A DNA stretch of 64,000 nt from Spirochaetae bacterium HGW-Spirochaetae-1 (GCA_002839375.1 PGXY01000010.1:310001-374000); one strand, 5' to 3'. Positions 16,171 through 25,682 are shown, counted from the first letter of the stretch. The notes: generated by a model not told the origin, from the letters alone. Made by a program: numbers and translations.

Positions 16171-18186
16171 ATGGATTATAAGGCCGGCATTTGTAATTTC
16201 TGTGGTACTGGCTGCGGTCATCTATTAAAAATGAAAGATGGCAGAGTCGATGGAGTATTTGTTTCTCAGAACCATCCCGTCAGCAAGGGCAGACTCTGTG
16301 TCAGGGGATGGCACATGCATGAACTTCTGAGGACTGAGGAAAGAATCACCAGCCCCATGATTCGCAGAAATGGGGTCCTTGAAAAGGTGAGCCTGGATGA
16401 AGCATTGGGTTATATCGCCGATAAAATCGGCAAAGATATAAAGAATCCCGCCGAGGAACTGGCCTTCCTGGCGTCGCCCCGTTCGTCCAATGAAGACGGT
16501 TATCTGCTCATGAAGCTCGCCAGGTCCGTGTTTAAAACCAACAATATCAGCATAGATTCCGAGTCCGGACACCGCAACAGTATCAATGTCATGCACAGGG
16601 GCACCGGCATGGCCGGTATGCTGGGCTCTCTTGAAGAGATTGAAAAGGCTGAATTCATCCTGGTTGTGGGTACCGATATAACAAAGCAGAATCCCATCGT
16701 GGGAAGCGAGATTCATAAGGCAGCGCTCAGGGGAGCGCAGGTCGTGACAATCTGCAGCAGGGAATCCCAGATTGCCAAATTAAGTAAAAAATTCGTACAG
16801 GTAAAACCGGGAACCAAAAAGATCGCCATCGCCGCCATGGCCAAGGCCATCATCGAGGATACCCTGTATGACAATGATTTCATCAAAAAACATACCGAAG
16901 GTCTTGACGGCTTCGCCAATGCACTGGGTGCCCTGAAGGACGAGGATATTCCCGCCTTGACCGGTGTGGAGTCCGAGGTCATCAAGGCCATCGCCCGTGA
17001 CCTGGTAAAGGCAAAAACCGCCATGGTATTTTTTTCATCGGGGATATCAGGACTCGATGAGGATACCATAAGCTACATCTACAACCTGTTCCTCCTGGCC
17101 GGAAAAGTGGGCAAAGAAGGATGCGGCGTCAACCCCATCACCGGCATCTGCAATCTGCAGGGAAGCTATGATATGGGCCTGGCCCCGGACCTCATGCCGG
17201 GGTATCAGTCACTTGGCGATTCAGCGGTTATAAAAAAATTCAATGAAGCATGGAAGACGGATCTCAACAGTAAGCCGGGCAAAGGCGTCTATGATCTGCT
17301 TCGTGACAGTTCATCGAAACTCAAGGCCCTCTTCATCGTCGACCATGATGAAAGCATTGTCAGGTTCAGCAAGGAGATGAAGAGCCTTGACCTCATCGTG
17401 TATTTCGGTGCCTTTGAAAACAGCTTTACCGACTATGCCCATGTGGTTATTCCAACGGCAAGTTACGTGGAGTATGACGGCACCTATACCAATACTGAGC
17501 GCAGGGTGCAGCTCTCCCGTCAGAAAACCGATGCGGACAAAAATGTTCAGCCGGCATGGAAGATATACGCCGCACTTGCAGGGAAGAAAGGAGCAAGCTG
17601 GAATTATGCCTCGGCCTCGGATATCATGACAGAAATTTCCCTTGTGACCGAAACCTATTCCGGTATCAGTTATGAAAAATTTACCGGACTTGGCGGCATT
17701 AAATGGCCATGTAATGATAAACATCCCGGTGGTACAGCCAGGCTTGATATTGCCGGTATGAAGGGAGCCCTGAAGTTCGTTCCCGTTTCCGGAACCTATA
17801 TCGTAAAGAAAGCCCAGGATCAGAATCCCTTCCTTCTCATGATGGGACAGGGGCAGCATTTCTGGCATCAGAACAATATCATGAAGAGGACCTTCATTCC
17901 CAAGAGGGAATATAATGCCACTCTTCTTCTCTATCCCCGGGGATACGTGGAAATATGCCCCGAAGACGCGAAGAAAATCGAGGTGCGGGACAAGTGGCCC
18001 GTGAAGGTCGTTTCAGCCCACGGTTCCATGCAGGTCGCCGTGAAGGTTACCGGTGATGTTAAGCCGGGAACTGCCTATGTGCCATATTTCATACAGGATA
18101 TGATTTCCGAGTTTCTCCTGGAGCACAAGGAGATCATAGATCAGGGCGAAAACGCCATAATCCCAGTAAAAATTGAGAAGGTGTAG
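16171..18186 (+). CDS. Molybdopterin-oxidoreductase (formate dehydrogenase-like) subunit lacking catalytic Sec/Cys
   Basis: The 671-residue protein belongs to the FdhF/NuoG superfamily. It has an N-terminal [4Fe-4S] site (Cys8, Cys11, Cys15, Cys43), the pterin-binding folds, and a C-terminal dinucleotide-binding barrel (GQGQHFWHQNN, YVEICPEDAKKI). Aligned by eye without gaps, E. coli FdhF TNNVDCCARVUH corresponds to TNNISIDSESGH here. The active-site selenocysteine is thus Gly133 (codon GGA at 16567-16569), while the neighbouring His is kept. A protein without Sec or Cys should not oxidise formate in the normal way. It is more likely an electron conduit, as in NuoG, or acts on something else. 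It is the first gene of the hydrogenase operon, two bases before the next gene. Whether it still binds Mo/W-pterin is unknown. Confidence 0.87.
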   Translation: MDYKAGICNFCGTGCGHLLKMKDGRVDGVFVSQNHPVSKGRLCVRGWHMHELLRTEERITSPMIRRNGVLEKVSLDEALGYIADKIGKDIKNPAEELAFLASPRSSNEDGYLLMKLARSVFKTNNISIDSESGHRNSINVMHRGTGMAGMLGSLEEIEKAEFILVVGTDITKQNPIVGSEIHKAALRGAQVVTICSRESQIAKLSKKFVQVKPGTKKIAIAAMAKAIIEDTLYDNDFIKKHTEGLDGFANALGALKDEDIPALTGVESEVIKAIARDLVKAKTAMVFFSSGISGLDEDTISYIYNLFLLAGKVGKEGCGVNPITGICNLQGSYDMGLAPDLMPGYQSLGDSAVIKKFNEAWKTDLNSKPGKGVYDLLRDSSSKLKALFIVDHDESIVRFSKEMKSLDLIVYFGAFENSFTDYAHVVIPTASYVEYDGTYTNTERRVQLSRQKTDADKNVQPAWKIYAALAGKKGASWNYASASDIMTEISLVTETYSGISYEKFTGLGGIKWPCNDKHPGGTARLDIAGMKGALKFVPVSGTYIVKKAQDQNPFLLMMGQGQHFWHQNNIMKRTFIPKREYNATLLLYPRGYVEICPEDAKKIEVRDKWPVKVVSAHGSMQVAVKVTGDVKPGTAYVPYFIQDMISEFLLEHKEIIDQGENAIIPVKIEKV

Positions 18187-18188
18187 CC

Positions 18189-19244
18189 ATGTATCTAATC
18201 AATAAGAATGACGTAAAGAAGATAGCGGAAGAGCTGAGCAAATCCTATGCAGTATATGGCCCTGTCGTGGAAAAAGAATCGGGTCAGACCTTCTTCGAGA
18301 AAGTTACTTCCATTGATGAAATAGACCTGGGCGCTCCCATTCCCTCCATGCCTCCCAAGGGAATCGTTTTTCCCCAGATCGAGTCGATCATGACCCATTC
18401 CTATAACAGGGAAACGAAGGAAGCGAAAGTGAAGGCCGAGTTCGGGCCCGAGCCCAAGGCCCTTTTCGGCCTGCGGTCCTGCGACCTGACGGGAATCATG
18501 TGTCTGGACCGGTTCATGATGGGACAGGAATATGTCGATGAGGTATATCTTGCTCATCGGAAAAAAATGTTTATCGTCACCAACACCTGCGCTATCCCTT
18601 TCAAACAGTGCTTCTGCGTATGTACCGACAGCGGCCCCAGCGCGAAAGAGGGCTATGATCTCAACCTGACCCTCATCGATGACAAGTACCTGGTGGAAGT
18701 TGGAAGCGAGAAAGGACAGAAACTCGTTGAATCCCTCGGTCTGCAGAAAGCCGGCGATGACTATGCCGGGAAAAAACAGACCGTGGTTGATGAGTCCATT
18801 GAACGATTTGAAATTATAGCCACGGACAATAAGGCGTGGGTCTCCCGGGCTATGAACCGGATGACTACGGGTTTTGTAAAGCCCGAGATCTGGGAATATA
18901 TCGGCAACCAGTGCTTCGAGTGCGGCGCCTGTTCTTTCGTGTGTCCGTCCTGTTCATGTTTCAATATTGAGGACGTCAACAGGCCCGATCACAGCGTGGT
19001 GAGGCTCCGCGCATGGGATTCCTGCTCTTTCGAGGGGTATACCCGGATGGCCGGCGACCACAATCCCCGGAAACCCGTAGAGGACCGCAGAAACAAAAGG
19101 TTCTTCTGCAAACTGTCATATTCTCAGTCGAAAAAATATCTGAGGCCGGGCTGTGTCGGCTGCGGTCGATGTGCATGGGTATGTCCCGGTGATATAGGTC
19201 TTCCCAATGTAGTTACCTATATAAGAAGAGAAATTACAGGGTAG
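18189..19244 (+). CDS. Sulfhydrogenase beta / AsrA-like 4Fe-4S protein
   Basis: The 351-residue protein resembles the beta subunit of archaeal sulfhydrogenases and the anaerobic sulfite reductase subunit A. An N-terminal region (FGLRSCDLTGI near residue 97, and a CAIPFKQCFC Cys-rich segment near 138) is followed by two ferredoxin-type [4Fe-4S] sites: CFECGACSFVCPSC near 240 and GCVGCGRCAWVCPGDIG near 320. In known complexes this subunit passes electrons between an FAD/NAD(P)H reductase and a partner enzyme. Here the reductase is the next gene (8 bases on) and the partner is the membrane hydrogenase. It starts two bases after the molybdopterin-family gene, so the two are translationally coupled. 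The homology is clear at family level; the exact electron route is inferred. Confidence 0.88.
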   Translation: MYLINKNDVKKIAEELSKSYAVYGPVVEKESGQTFFEKVTSIDEIDLGAPIPSMPPKGIVFPQIESIMTHSYNRETKEAKVKAEFGPEPKALFGLRSCDLTGIMCLDRFMMGQEYVDEVYLAHRKKMFIVTNTCAIPFKQCFCVCTDSGPSAKEGYDLNLTLIDDKYLVEVGSEKGQKLVESLGLQKAGDDYAGKKQTVVDESIERFEIIATDNKAWVSRAMNRMTTGFVKPEIWEYIGNQCFECGACSFVCPSCSCFNIEDVNRPDHSVVRLRAWDSCSFEGYTRMAGDHNPRKPVEDRRNKRFFCKLSYSQSKKYLRPGCVGCGRCAWVCPGDIGLPNVVTYIRREITG

Positions 19245-19252
19245 GTGATACG

Positions 19253-20098
19253 ATGAGCGATCATACATGTTCTAACAAACTAGTTACAATTCCGCAGATA
19301 GCGGTGGTGGAAGAGATTAAGGACGAGATCGAGGATGTAAAAACCTACTATCTTGTCTTTGAGGACAAAGAAATCGAGAAGGAGTTCAAGATCCGGTCAG
19401 GGCAGTTCGTAATGTGCACCATATTCGGTGCCGGTGAATTCGCCGTATCGCTTCCCCCGAGCCCGGAAAATGACCGTTTCCACATTTCAGTCCGGAACGT
19501 TGGTAAAGTCACGGGCGCACTCCATGAACTGAAAGTGGGCGACAAGGTGGGCATCCGGGGCCCCTTCGGAAACGGCTTTCCTTTTGAAGATATCAAGGGA
19601 AAAAATGTTATATATGTGGCCGGCGGTATCGGGCTGATTCCGCTGCGTTCCTCAATAGTCCATGTTCTGCAGCATCGGAAGGATTTCGGCAGGATCATCC
19701 TGCTTTACGGAGCGCGCACACCCAAGGATCTCATGTATCAGTATAATATCGAAGAATGGCAGAAGAGTGAGGGCTTCGAGACATTCATCTCCATCGACAA
19801 TGCCGTCGCAGGGTGGAACGGCCATGTGGGTTTCGTCAACCAGCTTATCGCAAAAGCCAATGTACCCGTGGACAACACCGTGGCATTCGTGTGCGGCCCT
19901 CCCGTCATGTTCAACAGCGTCATCAAAGAGCTGATGTCACGCGGTCTCAAGGATGACAGTATCATCTCCACGCTGGAACGGCATATGAAATGCGGGATCG
20001 GTAAGTGCCAGCACTGCGCCATAGGAAGAACGCTCGTCTGCACCGACGGCCCGGTTTATACATACAAGCAGATCAAAACTCTGGGAGAACAGATCTGA
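19253..20098 (+). CDS. FAD/NAD(P)-binding reductase, sulfhydrogenase gamma / AsrB-like
   Basis: The 281-residue protein is a ferredoxin-NADP reductase-type flavoprotein. It has an FAD-binding beta barrel (RSGQFVMCTIFG, then VGKVTGALHELKVGD and IRGPFGNGFP), a nucleotide-binding domain (VAGGIGLIPLRS, LYGARTPKDLMY, VCGPPVMFNSV) and a C-terminal [2Fe-2S] site (MKCGIGKCQHCAIG with a later VCTDGP Cys). This domain order is that of HydG of Pyrococcus sulfhydrogenase and AsrB. It gives the operon an entry or exit point for NADH or NADPH electrons, which ordinary formate hydrogenlyase lacks. Cofactor preference cannot be judged. A GGTG ribosome site precedes ATG 19253. The stop codon overlaps the start of the maturation protease (TGATG). 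Confidence 0.92.
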   Translation: MSDHTCSNKLVTIPQIAVVEEIKDEIEDVKTYYLVFEDKEIEKEFKIRSGQFVMCTIFGAGEFAVSLPPSPENDRFHISVRNVGKVTGALHELKVGDKVGIRGPFGNGFPFEDIKGKNVIYVAGGIGLIPLRSSIVHVLQHRKDFGRIILLYGARTPKDLMYQYNIEEWQKSEGFETFISIDNAVAGWNGHVGFVNQLIAKANVPVDNTVAFVCGPPVMFNSVIKELMSRGLKDDSIISTLERHMKCGIGKCQHCAIGRTLVCTDGPVYTYKQIKTLGEQI

Positions 20099-20598
20099 TG
20101 GAATTCATGGGAGACATCGAGAGCATCATGAGCGGCAAAACCTGTGTCGTGGGCATGGGTAATTACTATCGCTGCGATGATGCCGTTGGTCTCTATATAG
20201 TTGACACCATGACAGATAACGTCTCCTCGGAAAGAATAAGCATCATCAATGTCGAAGATGTTCTGGAAAGCTACCTTTTTAAAATAGCGGAACTGAACTG
20301 TGACAGGGTGCTCATAATAGACGCCGTGCAGACGGAGTCACCGTCGGGGTCCGTTATTTTCGGTAAAATAGACGACCTGGATGATGTGATACAAAATATT
20401 TCTACGCATAAGCTGTCATTGAAGCTGTGCGGGAATATACTGGAACAATACAACAAGGAGACGTATCTCCTGGGAATAGAAGCGGATACGACGGACTTCG
20501 GCGTCGGCATATCACAGGAAGTCAGGAAGAGCGCAGATATGATCGTGGATCTTCTGGTCCGCGCTATAAATTGCAGTCCAAAAGGAGTATATCAATGA
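20098..20598 (+). CDS. hycI: Hydrogenase maturation endopeptidase (HycI/HyaD type)
   Basis: This enzyme removes the C-terminal extension of the NiFe large subunit after nickel insertion. The 166-residue protein has the family start (VVGMGNYYRCDDAVGLYI, with the metal-binding acidic residue in CDD), the second acidic motif (LIIDAVQTE), and the STHKLSLKLCGN segment carrying the conserved His. The start was set at ATG 20098 because it overlaps the previous stop; the longer frame to 20005 lies inside the reductase gene. Its substrate is very likely the large subunit at 22530-24206, which keeps about 30 residues after its last Cys motif. Its own stop overlaps the next start (ATGA at 20595). Confidence 0.9.
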   Translation: MEFMGDIESIMSGKTCVVGMGNYYRCDDAVGLYIVDTMTDNVSSERISIINVEDVLESYLFKIAELNCDRVLIIDAVQTESPSGSVIFGKIDDLDDVIQNISTHKLSLKLCGNILEQYNKETYLLGIEADTTDFGVGISQEVRKSADMIVDLLVRAINCSPKGVYQ

Positions 20599-22493
20599 GC
20601 GGGAATATGTATGGAAACCTCTTGACCGGTATGACATTGCTGCTTATTTCAGCGGTCATAGCGCCGGTCCTAGCCGGTAAAAGAAAACTGGCCGGGTGGC
20701 TGAATTTTTTCTTTGTCACTCTGGCAGCCGTAATTTTTATCAATATATCGTACGTGCTCCTCTTCGGAGGCGGAGCAGCGCTCCTGGATCTGGATGTTTT
20801 CAGCATCGGTGCACTGTCCGACGGCTTTTCACTGGGCCAGTATAAAATATATCTTCTCATAGACAGCTTTTCGGCTTTCTTTATGGGAATTATATCTTTC
20901 ATGGCCGTTATGAGCGCCTTCTACTCCATCCAGTACATGGAGCATTATCCCGACTATGGGTTGAAAGGATATTATTTTCATTTTCCGCTATTCATCATGG
21001 GGATGGTAGGACTGGTCACCGTTGATGATCTCTCCATCGGTTTCACCGTAGCATGGCAGCTCATGACCATCGCATCATACTTCCTGGTGAAGTTTGAATA
21101 CAAGAAAAAAGAAAATGTGAAAAGCGCCAACAAATATCTCATACTCATGGAGCTTGCATGGCTGCTCATCATGGGCGGGACGATGCTTATAGACGGCGTT
21201 GCCCTTGGTGACCCTCTCCACACCATAACGGGAAAACTGGGAGCGCTACAGGGCGGCAAACTGTATGTCATATATGGACTTATTCTCATCGGGTTCGGTT
21301 TCAAGGCCGGTATTTTCCCCCTTGGACAACTCTGGTTGCCCGACGCTCACTCCATCGCGCCATCGCCCATCTCTGCTCTATTGAGCGGTGTTATGCTGAA
21401 GACCGGAATCTATGGAATCATCCGTACGTTCTTCTGGATGGTTCCTCACGGAACGGAAAGTCATTTTAACGGTACCATATGGGGAACGATAATCGCCGCC
21501 TGCGGCGGAGTGACTCTCTTTATCGGCACGGTCCAGTCCATGAAACAGAGTGATGCCAAGCGGCTCCTGGCCTACAGCTCCATTGGACAAATCGGCTATA
21601 TCGTATTCGCCGCCGGGGCCTCGCTTCTCATGATATCCTCCAGCAGTCCCTTTGTGAAAATGCTGGGTTTGATAGCGATAGTCGGCGCCCTATACCATGT
21701 TCTTAATCACGCCATATTCAAGGGACTCCTCTTCCTTACCAGCGGAAGTATTCTTTATGCGACGGGAACAAAGGACCTGAATAAACTGGGCGGGCTTATC
21801 ACCCTCATGCCCATAAGCGCCATAATAGCCGGTGTGGCATCCCTGTCCATTGCCGGGGTTCCTCCTTTCAGCGGATTCGCCAGTAAATGGACCATTATAT
21901 CCACATCACTGCTGGCCGGAAGCGAGATGCTTTTTCTGGCTATATTCGGCATCATCGCTCTCTTTACCAGCGCCGTTACACTGGCCTGTTATGTCAAATT
22001 TTTCGGTATGGCATTCACTTCTTCAGGAACCCAATGGACCGTGGAAAAGAAAATAAAGGAAGTTCCGGTAATGATGCTTGTTCCCAAGGTTATTCTTACC
22101 GTTCTCTGCATCGTTCAGGGACTGATTCCCATGTTCTATTACACCATATTCATAAATATATTCAAAAATTCGGAAGGATCCATCGTTCACGAAAGCTTCA
22201 AGGCCATGACGCTCTCAGGTTATGTATTTGAATCATCCATGGGCGTCTCGGTGAGCAACATGGAAGGCATTACCGCTTCTGCAGCTGTGCCCGCGGTTAT
22301 ACTTCTGGTAGTGGCAGTGGCCTTCTTGTTTTCCTGGCTCTTCAGTAAGTCGGGTGGTTCACAGGAACGCACCGCGGCGACCTGGCTCGGGGGATATCAG
22401 GATCTTAATAACCTGAACAGGTATAAAGACAGCAGTATGTTTGCTGCACTGAAAAATTTACTCTGGTGGACCGGGGGCAATGTTAAGAAGTAG
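20595..22493 (+). CDS. hyfB: Hydrogenase membrane subunit, NuoL/HyfB/HycC-like ion-translocating protein
   Basis: The 632-residue protein has about fifteen membrane helices and the proton-translocating antiporter-like core of complex I (FLVKFEYKKKE, GFGFKAGIFPLGQLWLPDAHS, the Lys-containing helix, YSSIGQIGYI, LYHVLNHAIFKGLLFL). In formate hydrogenlyase and complex I such subunits move H+ or Na+ when electrons pass to the active site. The start is ATG 20595, overlapping the protease stop, with AAAGGAG eight bases before it. A longer frame from 20427 runs back through the protease gene and is not real. Single antiporter-like subunits of this kind define the HycC/HyfB architecture; no extra Mrp genes are present. 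It ends 36 bases before the large subunit gene. Confidence 0.92.
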   Translation: MSGNMYGNLLTGMTLLLISAVIAPVLAGKRKLAGWLNFFFVTLAAVIFINISYVLLFGGGAALLDLDVFSIGALSDGFSLGQYKIYLLIDSFSAFFMGIISFMAVMSAFYSIQYMEHYPDYGLKGYYFHFPLFIMGMVGLVTVDDLSIGFTVAWQLMTIASYFLVKFEYKKKENVKSANKYLILMELAWLLIMGGTMLIDGVALGDPLHTITGKLGALQGGKLYVIYGLILIGFGFKAGIFPLGQLWLPDAHSIAPSPISALLSGVMLKTGIYGIIRTFFWMVPHGTESHFNGTIWGTIIAACGGVTLFIGTVQSMKQSDAKRLLAYSSIGQIGYIVFAAGASLLMISSSSPFVKMLGLIAIVGALYHVLNHAIFKGLLFLTSGSILYATGTKDLNKLGGLITLMPISAIIAGVASLSIAGVPPFSGFASKWTIISTSLLAGSEMLFLAIFGIIALFTSAVTLACYVKFFGMAFTSSGTQWTVEKKIKEVPVMMLVPKVILTVLCIVQGLIPMFYYTIFINIFKNSEGSIVHESFKAMTLSGYVFESSMGVSVSNMEGITASAAVPAVILLVVAVAFLFSWLFSKSGGSQERTAATWLGGYQDLNNLNRYKDSSMFAALKNLLWWTGGNVKK

Positions 22494-22529
22494 TCTTCAT
22501 GCTCTTGATAATTTGAAATGAGGTAGATT

Positions 22530-24206
22530 ATGAAATCAGAAACTTTACAAAAAGACCTTAAAAGCAAATTCGGCGGTGTGATTACAGGATTTGAAACCCC
22601 CAAACCCGATCGCCTCTATATAGATGTAAAAAAGGAAGGTTTCAAAAACGTCGCCTATGAACTGTGGCGAGATGGCGCACGGTACCTGGTGGGTGTCGGA
22701 TACGACAACATCAGCAGGGACGGTTCCCTTGGGATGATCCACTGTTTCGCTTATGATGGAGAAAAGCTCCTGGTGAACCTGAGAACAGCAACACCTGAAA
22801 AGGATCCGGTTTTCGATTCAGTGACTCCCGAGATTCCCGGTGCTGGATGGTCGGAAAGGGAATATCAGGATCTCCTGGGTATGAAGTTTACCGGCCATCC
22901 CAAGCCGAAAAAACTTGTTACGGCCGACGACTGGCCGGACAACATATATCCTCTCAGAAAGGATGTACCCTATGACCTGGTTCCTCCATCGGCGGAAGAC
23001 GTGGCATATCAGCTCGATGAATGCCCCGAGGGATGTTCTGTAATACCCGTTGGTCCCTTTCATCCATCATTGCACGAACCGAACCACTGGGCAGTGTATG
23101 TGGATGGCGAAACAATCAAGGGTGCCGATTACCGCGGATTCATGACGCACCGGGGCATTGAAAAACTCTGCACAACCCAGGTGAGCTATAATGAGATTCC
23201 TTTTATAGCGGAACGCATATGTGGAATTTGCGGATCGGTCCATGCAACGGCCTATTCACAAGCCGTTGAGGAAGCCGTTGGTTTAAAAATATCCCGCCGG
23301 GCTGAGTACATAAGGACTGCCATGCTGGAGATCGAACGTCTCCACTCGCACCTGTTATGGCTCGGTGTGGCCGGTCACCTTATCGGCTTCGATACGGTCT
23401 TCATGCAGTCATGGAGGGTGCGTGAGCAGATTATGTGGCTCTGCGAACGGATCACCGGAAACCGAAAGACATACGGCATGATAATCATTGGTGGCGTTCG
23501 CCGCGATCTGACGCCGGAGACGCAGAAAGAAATCCTCGATGTCCTCAAAAAAGTCGAGGAAGAGACCATGGTCATATTCAAAGCGATAAAAGGGGATACG
23601 GCCATCCATAAGAGAACCAAGGGTGTCGGTTTCATAACAAGGGAGCAGGCGGTTAAATGGAGTCTCGTTGGTCCCGTTGCCAGGGCCCGGGGCGTTGATA
23701 TAGATGTGAGAAGGGATCATCCCTACGCAGCTTATAACGATGTAAAATTTGATGTTCCCGTTGTAGACAGCTGCGACGTCTGGGGCACCGTGGTCGTGAG
23801 GATTCTGGAGATATTTGAAGCGATAAAAATAATCCGACAGTTATTTGATCAGATGCCCGCAGGGGAACTGATCACCGAAGTCGAAGAAGCTCTGCCGGCA
23901 TTGAAGCATGGAATATCCAATGTAGAAGCGCCGCGCGGTGAATCAGTCCATTATGTTATCACCGGTGAAGAAAACAGGCCTGATCGCTGGAGAGTGCGTG
24001 CCCCGACCTATCCGAACCTTCAGGGAGTTCCGGATATGCTGACAAACGATCAGTTTGCCGATTTCCCGATTATTCTGGGCAGTATAGATCCATGCTTTTC
24101 ATGCACGGACCGGGTCAATATTGTAAACGTCAGGTCGGGCAAAATCAAGGTTATGAACCGCCTGGAACTGGAAAATATGTCAAGAAACTATAAAAGGGGA
24201 AGATAA
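22530..24206 (+). CDS. hycE: [NiFe] hydrogenase large subunit fused to NuoC domain (HycE type)
   Basis: The 558-residue protein joins an N-terminal NuoC-like domain (about residues 1-170, ending near YPLRKDVPYD) to a NuoD-like catalytic domain, as in E. coli HycE. Both nickel-binding motifs are intact: RICGICGSVH (Cys231, Cys234) and DPCFSCTDR (Cys522, Cys525). This makes it a true hydrogenase rather than a complex I-related protein that has lost nickel. About 30 residues follow the second motif, close to the 32-residue tail removed from E. coli HycE, which fits the protease gene two genes upstream. It should reduce protons or oxidise H2 on the cytoplasmic side of the membrane. An AGGTAG-type ribosome site precedes the ATG. 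Confidence 0.96.
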   Translation: MKSETLQKDLKSKFGGVITGFETPKPDRLYIDVKKEGFKNVAYELWRDGARYLVGVGYDNISRDGSLGMIHCFAYDGEKLLVNLRTATPEKDPVFDSVTPEIPGAGWSEREYQDLLGMKFTGHPKPKKLVTADDWPDNIYPLRKDVPYDLVPPSAEDVAYQLDECPEGCSVIPVGPFHPSLHEPNHWAVYVDGETIKGADYRGFMTHRGIEKLCTTQVSYNEIPFIAERICGICGSVHATAYSQAVEEAVGLKISRRAEYIRTAMLEIERLHSHLLWLGVAGHLIGFDTVFMQSWRVREQIMWLCERITGNRKTYGMIIIGGVRRDLTPETQKEILDVLKKVEEETMVIFKAIKGDTAIHKRTKGVGFITREQAVKWSLVGPVARARGVDIDVRRDHPYAAYNDVKFDVPVVDSCDVWGTVVVRILEIFEAIKIIRQLFDQMPAGELITEVEEALPALKHGISNVEAPRGESVHYVITGEENRPDRWRVRAPTYPNLQGVPDMLTNDQFADFPIILGSIDPCFSCTDRVNIVNVRSGKIKVMNRLELENMSRNYKRGR

Positions 24207-24208
24207 TT

Positions 24209-25111
24209 ATGGAATTCCTGTACATCGTGATCAATATAGTGATTTTTCTTGCGCTGGCCCCGCTTTTCGAGGGCATTATCAGAAAGCTGACTGCCAGGGT
24301 TCAGTCCCGCCAGGGCCCGCCTGTTGTGCAGCCCTATTACGACCTGCTGAAGCTTTTAGGGAAGGAGAATATCAATTCGGCAGGAAACTGGGTTTTTAAA
24401 GCGGCCCCGCTCATGGCTCTCTCATCCATCCTGGCCGTCATAGCCTTTGTTCCGCTGGGATACAAAGAAAATGTGCTGACCAGTTATGCCGATGTCATCA
24501 CCATCATATACCTGCTCACGCTGGGCGGTGTATCCGTATTGCTGGGAGCCCTGGCAAGTAAAAACACCTTTGCCCAGATCGGGGCCAGCCGCGAAATGAT
24601 CACCATGATCATGGTGGAACCGGTGCTGGCCATGACATTCATCATGGGGGCCGTAAAAGTGAAAAGTCTTGGTATCGGAAGCACCATGTTCAGTGTGGCC
24701 CAGACCGGGTATGCCGTCTCCGTGGTAATCATGCTGGTGGTTTTCCTTGTGGCGTTGCAGGCCTTTGTGGGCCGTCAGCCCTTTGATATCACCGAGGCCG
24801 AGATAGAGATTCTCGAGGGACCCTTTATCGAGTACAGCGGACCCAACTACGCCATGTTCAAGTATTACATGATGCTGAAACAGATGTTCTACGCGTCCCT
24901 GCTGGTTACGGTATTCGCTCCATTCCTGCAGACCGGAATATATGCGCTGAATATACTTACCCAGCTTGTCGGGGTAGCCGTGGTTTTCGTGATCATCGCC
25001 CTTATCGGTTCAACGAACCCCCGGTTCAGGATCGATCAGGCTGTTCGATATTATTCCGTTCTCATACTGTTGTCGCTCTGTGCCGTGGGACTGTCAGTAT
25101 ATGGATTGTAA
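24209..25111 (+). CDS. hycD: Hydrogenase membrane anchor subunit, NuoH/HycD/HyfC-like
   Basis: The 300-residue protein has about eight membrane helices and the NuoH signature loops: FEGIIRKLTARVQSRQGPP, PYYDLLKLLGKE and PFDITEAEIEILEGPFIEYSGP. These loops form the interface between the hydrogenase peripheral arm and the membrane arm, and carry charged residues used in coupling. Length and motifs match HycD and HyfC better than the longer NuoH. The gene starts two bases after the large-subunit stop and ends 24 bases before the ferredoxin-like subunit. Confidence 0.94.
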   Translation: MEFLYIVINIVIFLALAPLFEGIIRKLTARVQSRQGPPVVQPYYDLLKLLGKENINSAGNWVFKAAPLMALSSILAVIAFVPLGYKENVLTSYADVITIIYLLTLGGVSVLLGALASKNTFAQIGASREMITMIMVEPVLAMTFIMGAVKVKSLGIGSTMFSVAQTGYAVSVVIMLVVFLVALQAFVGRQPFDITEAEIEILEGPFIEYSGPNYAMFKYYMMLKQMFYASLLVTVFAPFLQTGIYALNILTQLVGVAVVFVIIALIGSTNPRFRIDQAVRYYSVLILLSLCAVGLSVYGL

Positions 25112-25135
25112 AATCTAACAATAAGGAGAAAGACC

Positions 25136-25672
25136 GTGTGGTTAACGAGTAAAATAAAACAGGTACTGATGGTATTAAAACCGGGAGTCGTCACGCTGGG
25201 GTATCCTTTTACACCGCACCCGGCTCCGGAAAATTTCCGTGGACAGCCTCACTGGGACCACCACAAGTGCGTAGGATGCGGAGCCTGTTCCAATCACTGT
25301 TCCGCCCGCTGTATCCTGGTTCGGGACTACTGCCAGGAAATCAGGGTCATGCTCTATGACGGTTCTCGATGCACGTACTGCGGACGCTGCGCAGACGTTT
25401 GTCCCGAGAAGGCCATAACCATTTCAACGGAATTCGAACTGGCCACGGGAGATCGTGAGGATGTAACTGAAAGGCTGGAGCTTTTCATGCTCACCTGCCA
25501 GCGCTGCGGCCGTTGCTATGACATGGAGAATACCAATGCCATCGAACGTATGGATCTGCGTGGATACCGGTATGATTCGCTGGAGACGCGCGCCCTGATA
25601 AGAAAAACTACCGATCAGTTCGACCGGGAGCTTTTCGAGGCGACAAAGAATTATCAAAGACCCGTGAAATGA
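25136..25672 (+). CDS. hycF: Hydrogenase ferredoxin-like subunit, NuoI/HycF-like
   Basis: The 178-residue protein carries two full [4Fe-4S] motifs, CVGCGACSNHCSARC near residue 43 and CTYCGRCADVCPEKA near 80. A third Cys group, CQRCGRC near 120, is incomplete. It should wire electrons from the soluble arm to the NuoB-like subunit. The start is a GTG at 25136, supported by AAGGAG at a normal distance upstream and by the lack of an earlier in-frame start. The third Cys group is in the region where HycF differs from NuoI and may contact the extra soluble subunits. The stop is followed within a few bases by the next gene's ribosome site. Confidence 0.92.
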   Translation: MWLTSKIKQVLMVLKPGVVTLGYPFTPHPAPENFRGQPHWDHHKCVGCGACSNHCSARCILVRDYCQEIRVMLYDGSRCTYCGRCADVCPEKAITISTEFELATGDREDVTERLELFMLTCQRCGRCYDMENTNAIERMDLRGYRYDSLETRALIRKTTDQFDRELFEATKNYQRPVK

Positions 25673-25682
25673 GGTGATGAGA

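Noticed and set aside
16171-18186. Selenocysteine formate dehydrogenase
   Set aside because: There is no in-frame TGA; the aligned codon is GGA and the surrounding active-site residues also differ.
20427-20594. N-terminal extension of the HyfB-like frame
   Set aside because: It overlaps the maturation protease in another frame; the ATG at 20595 has a ribosome site and overlaps the protease stop.
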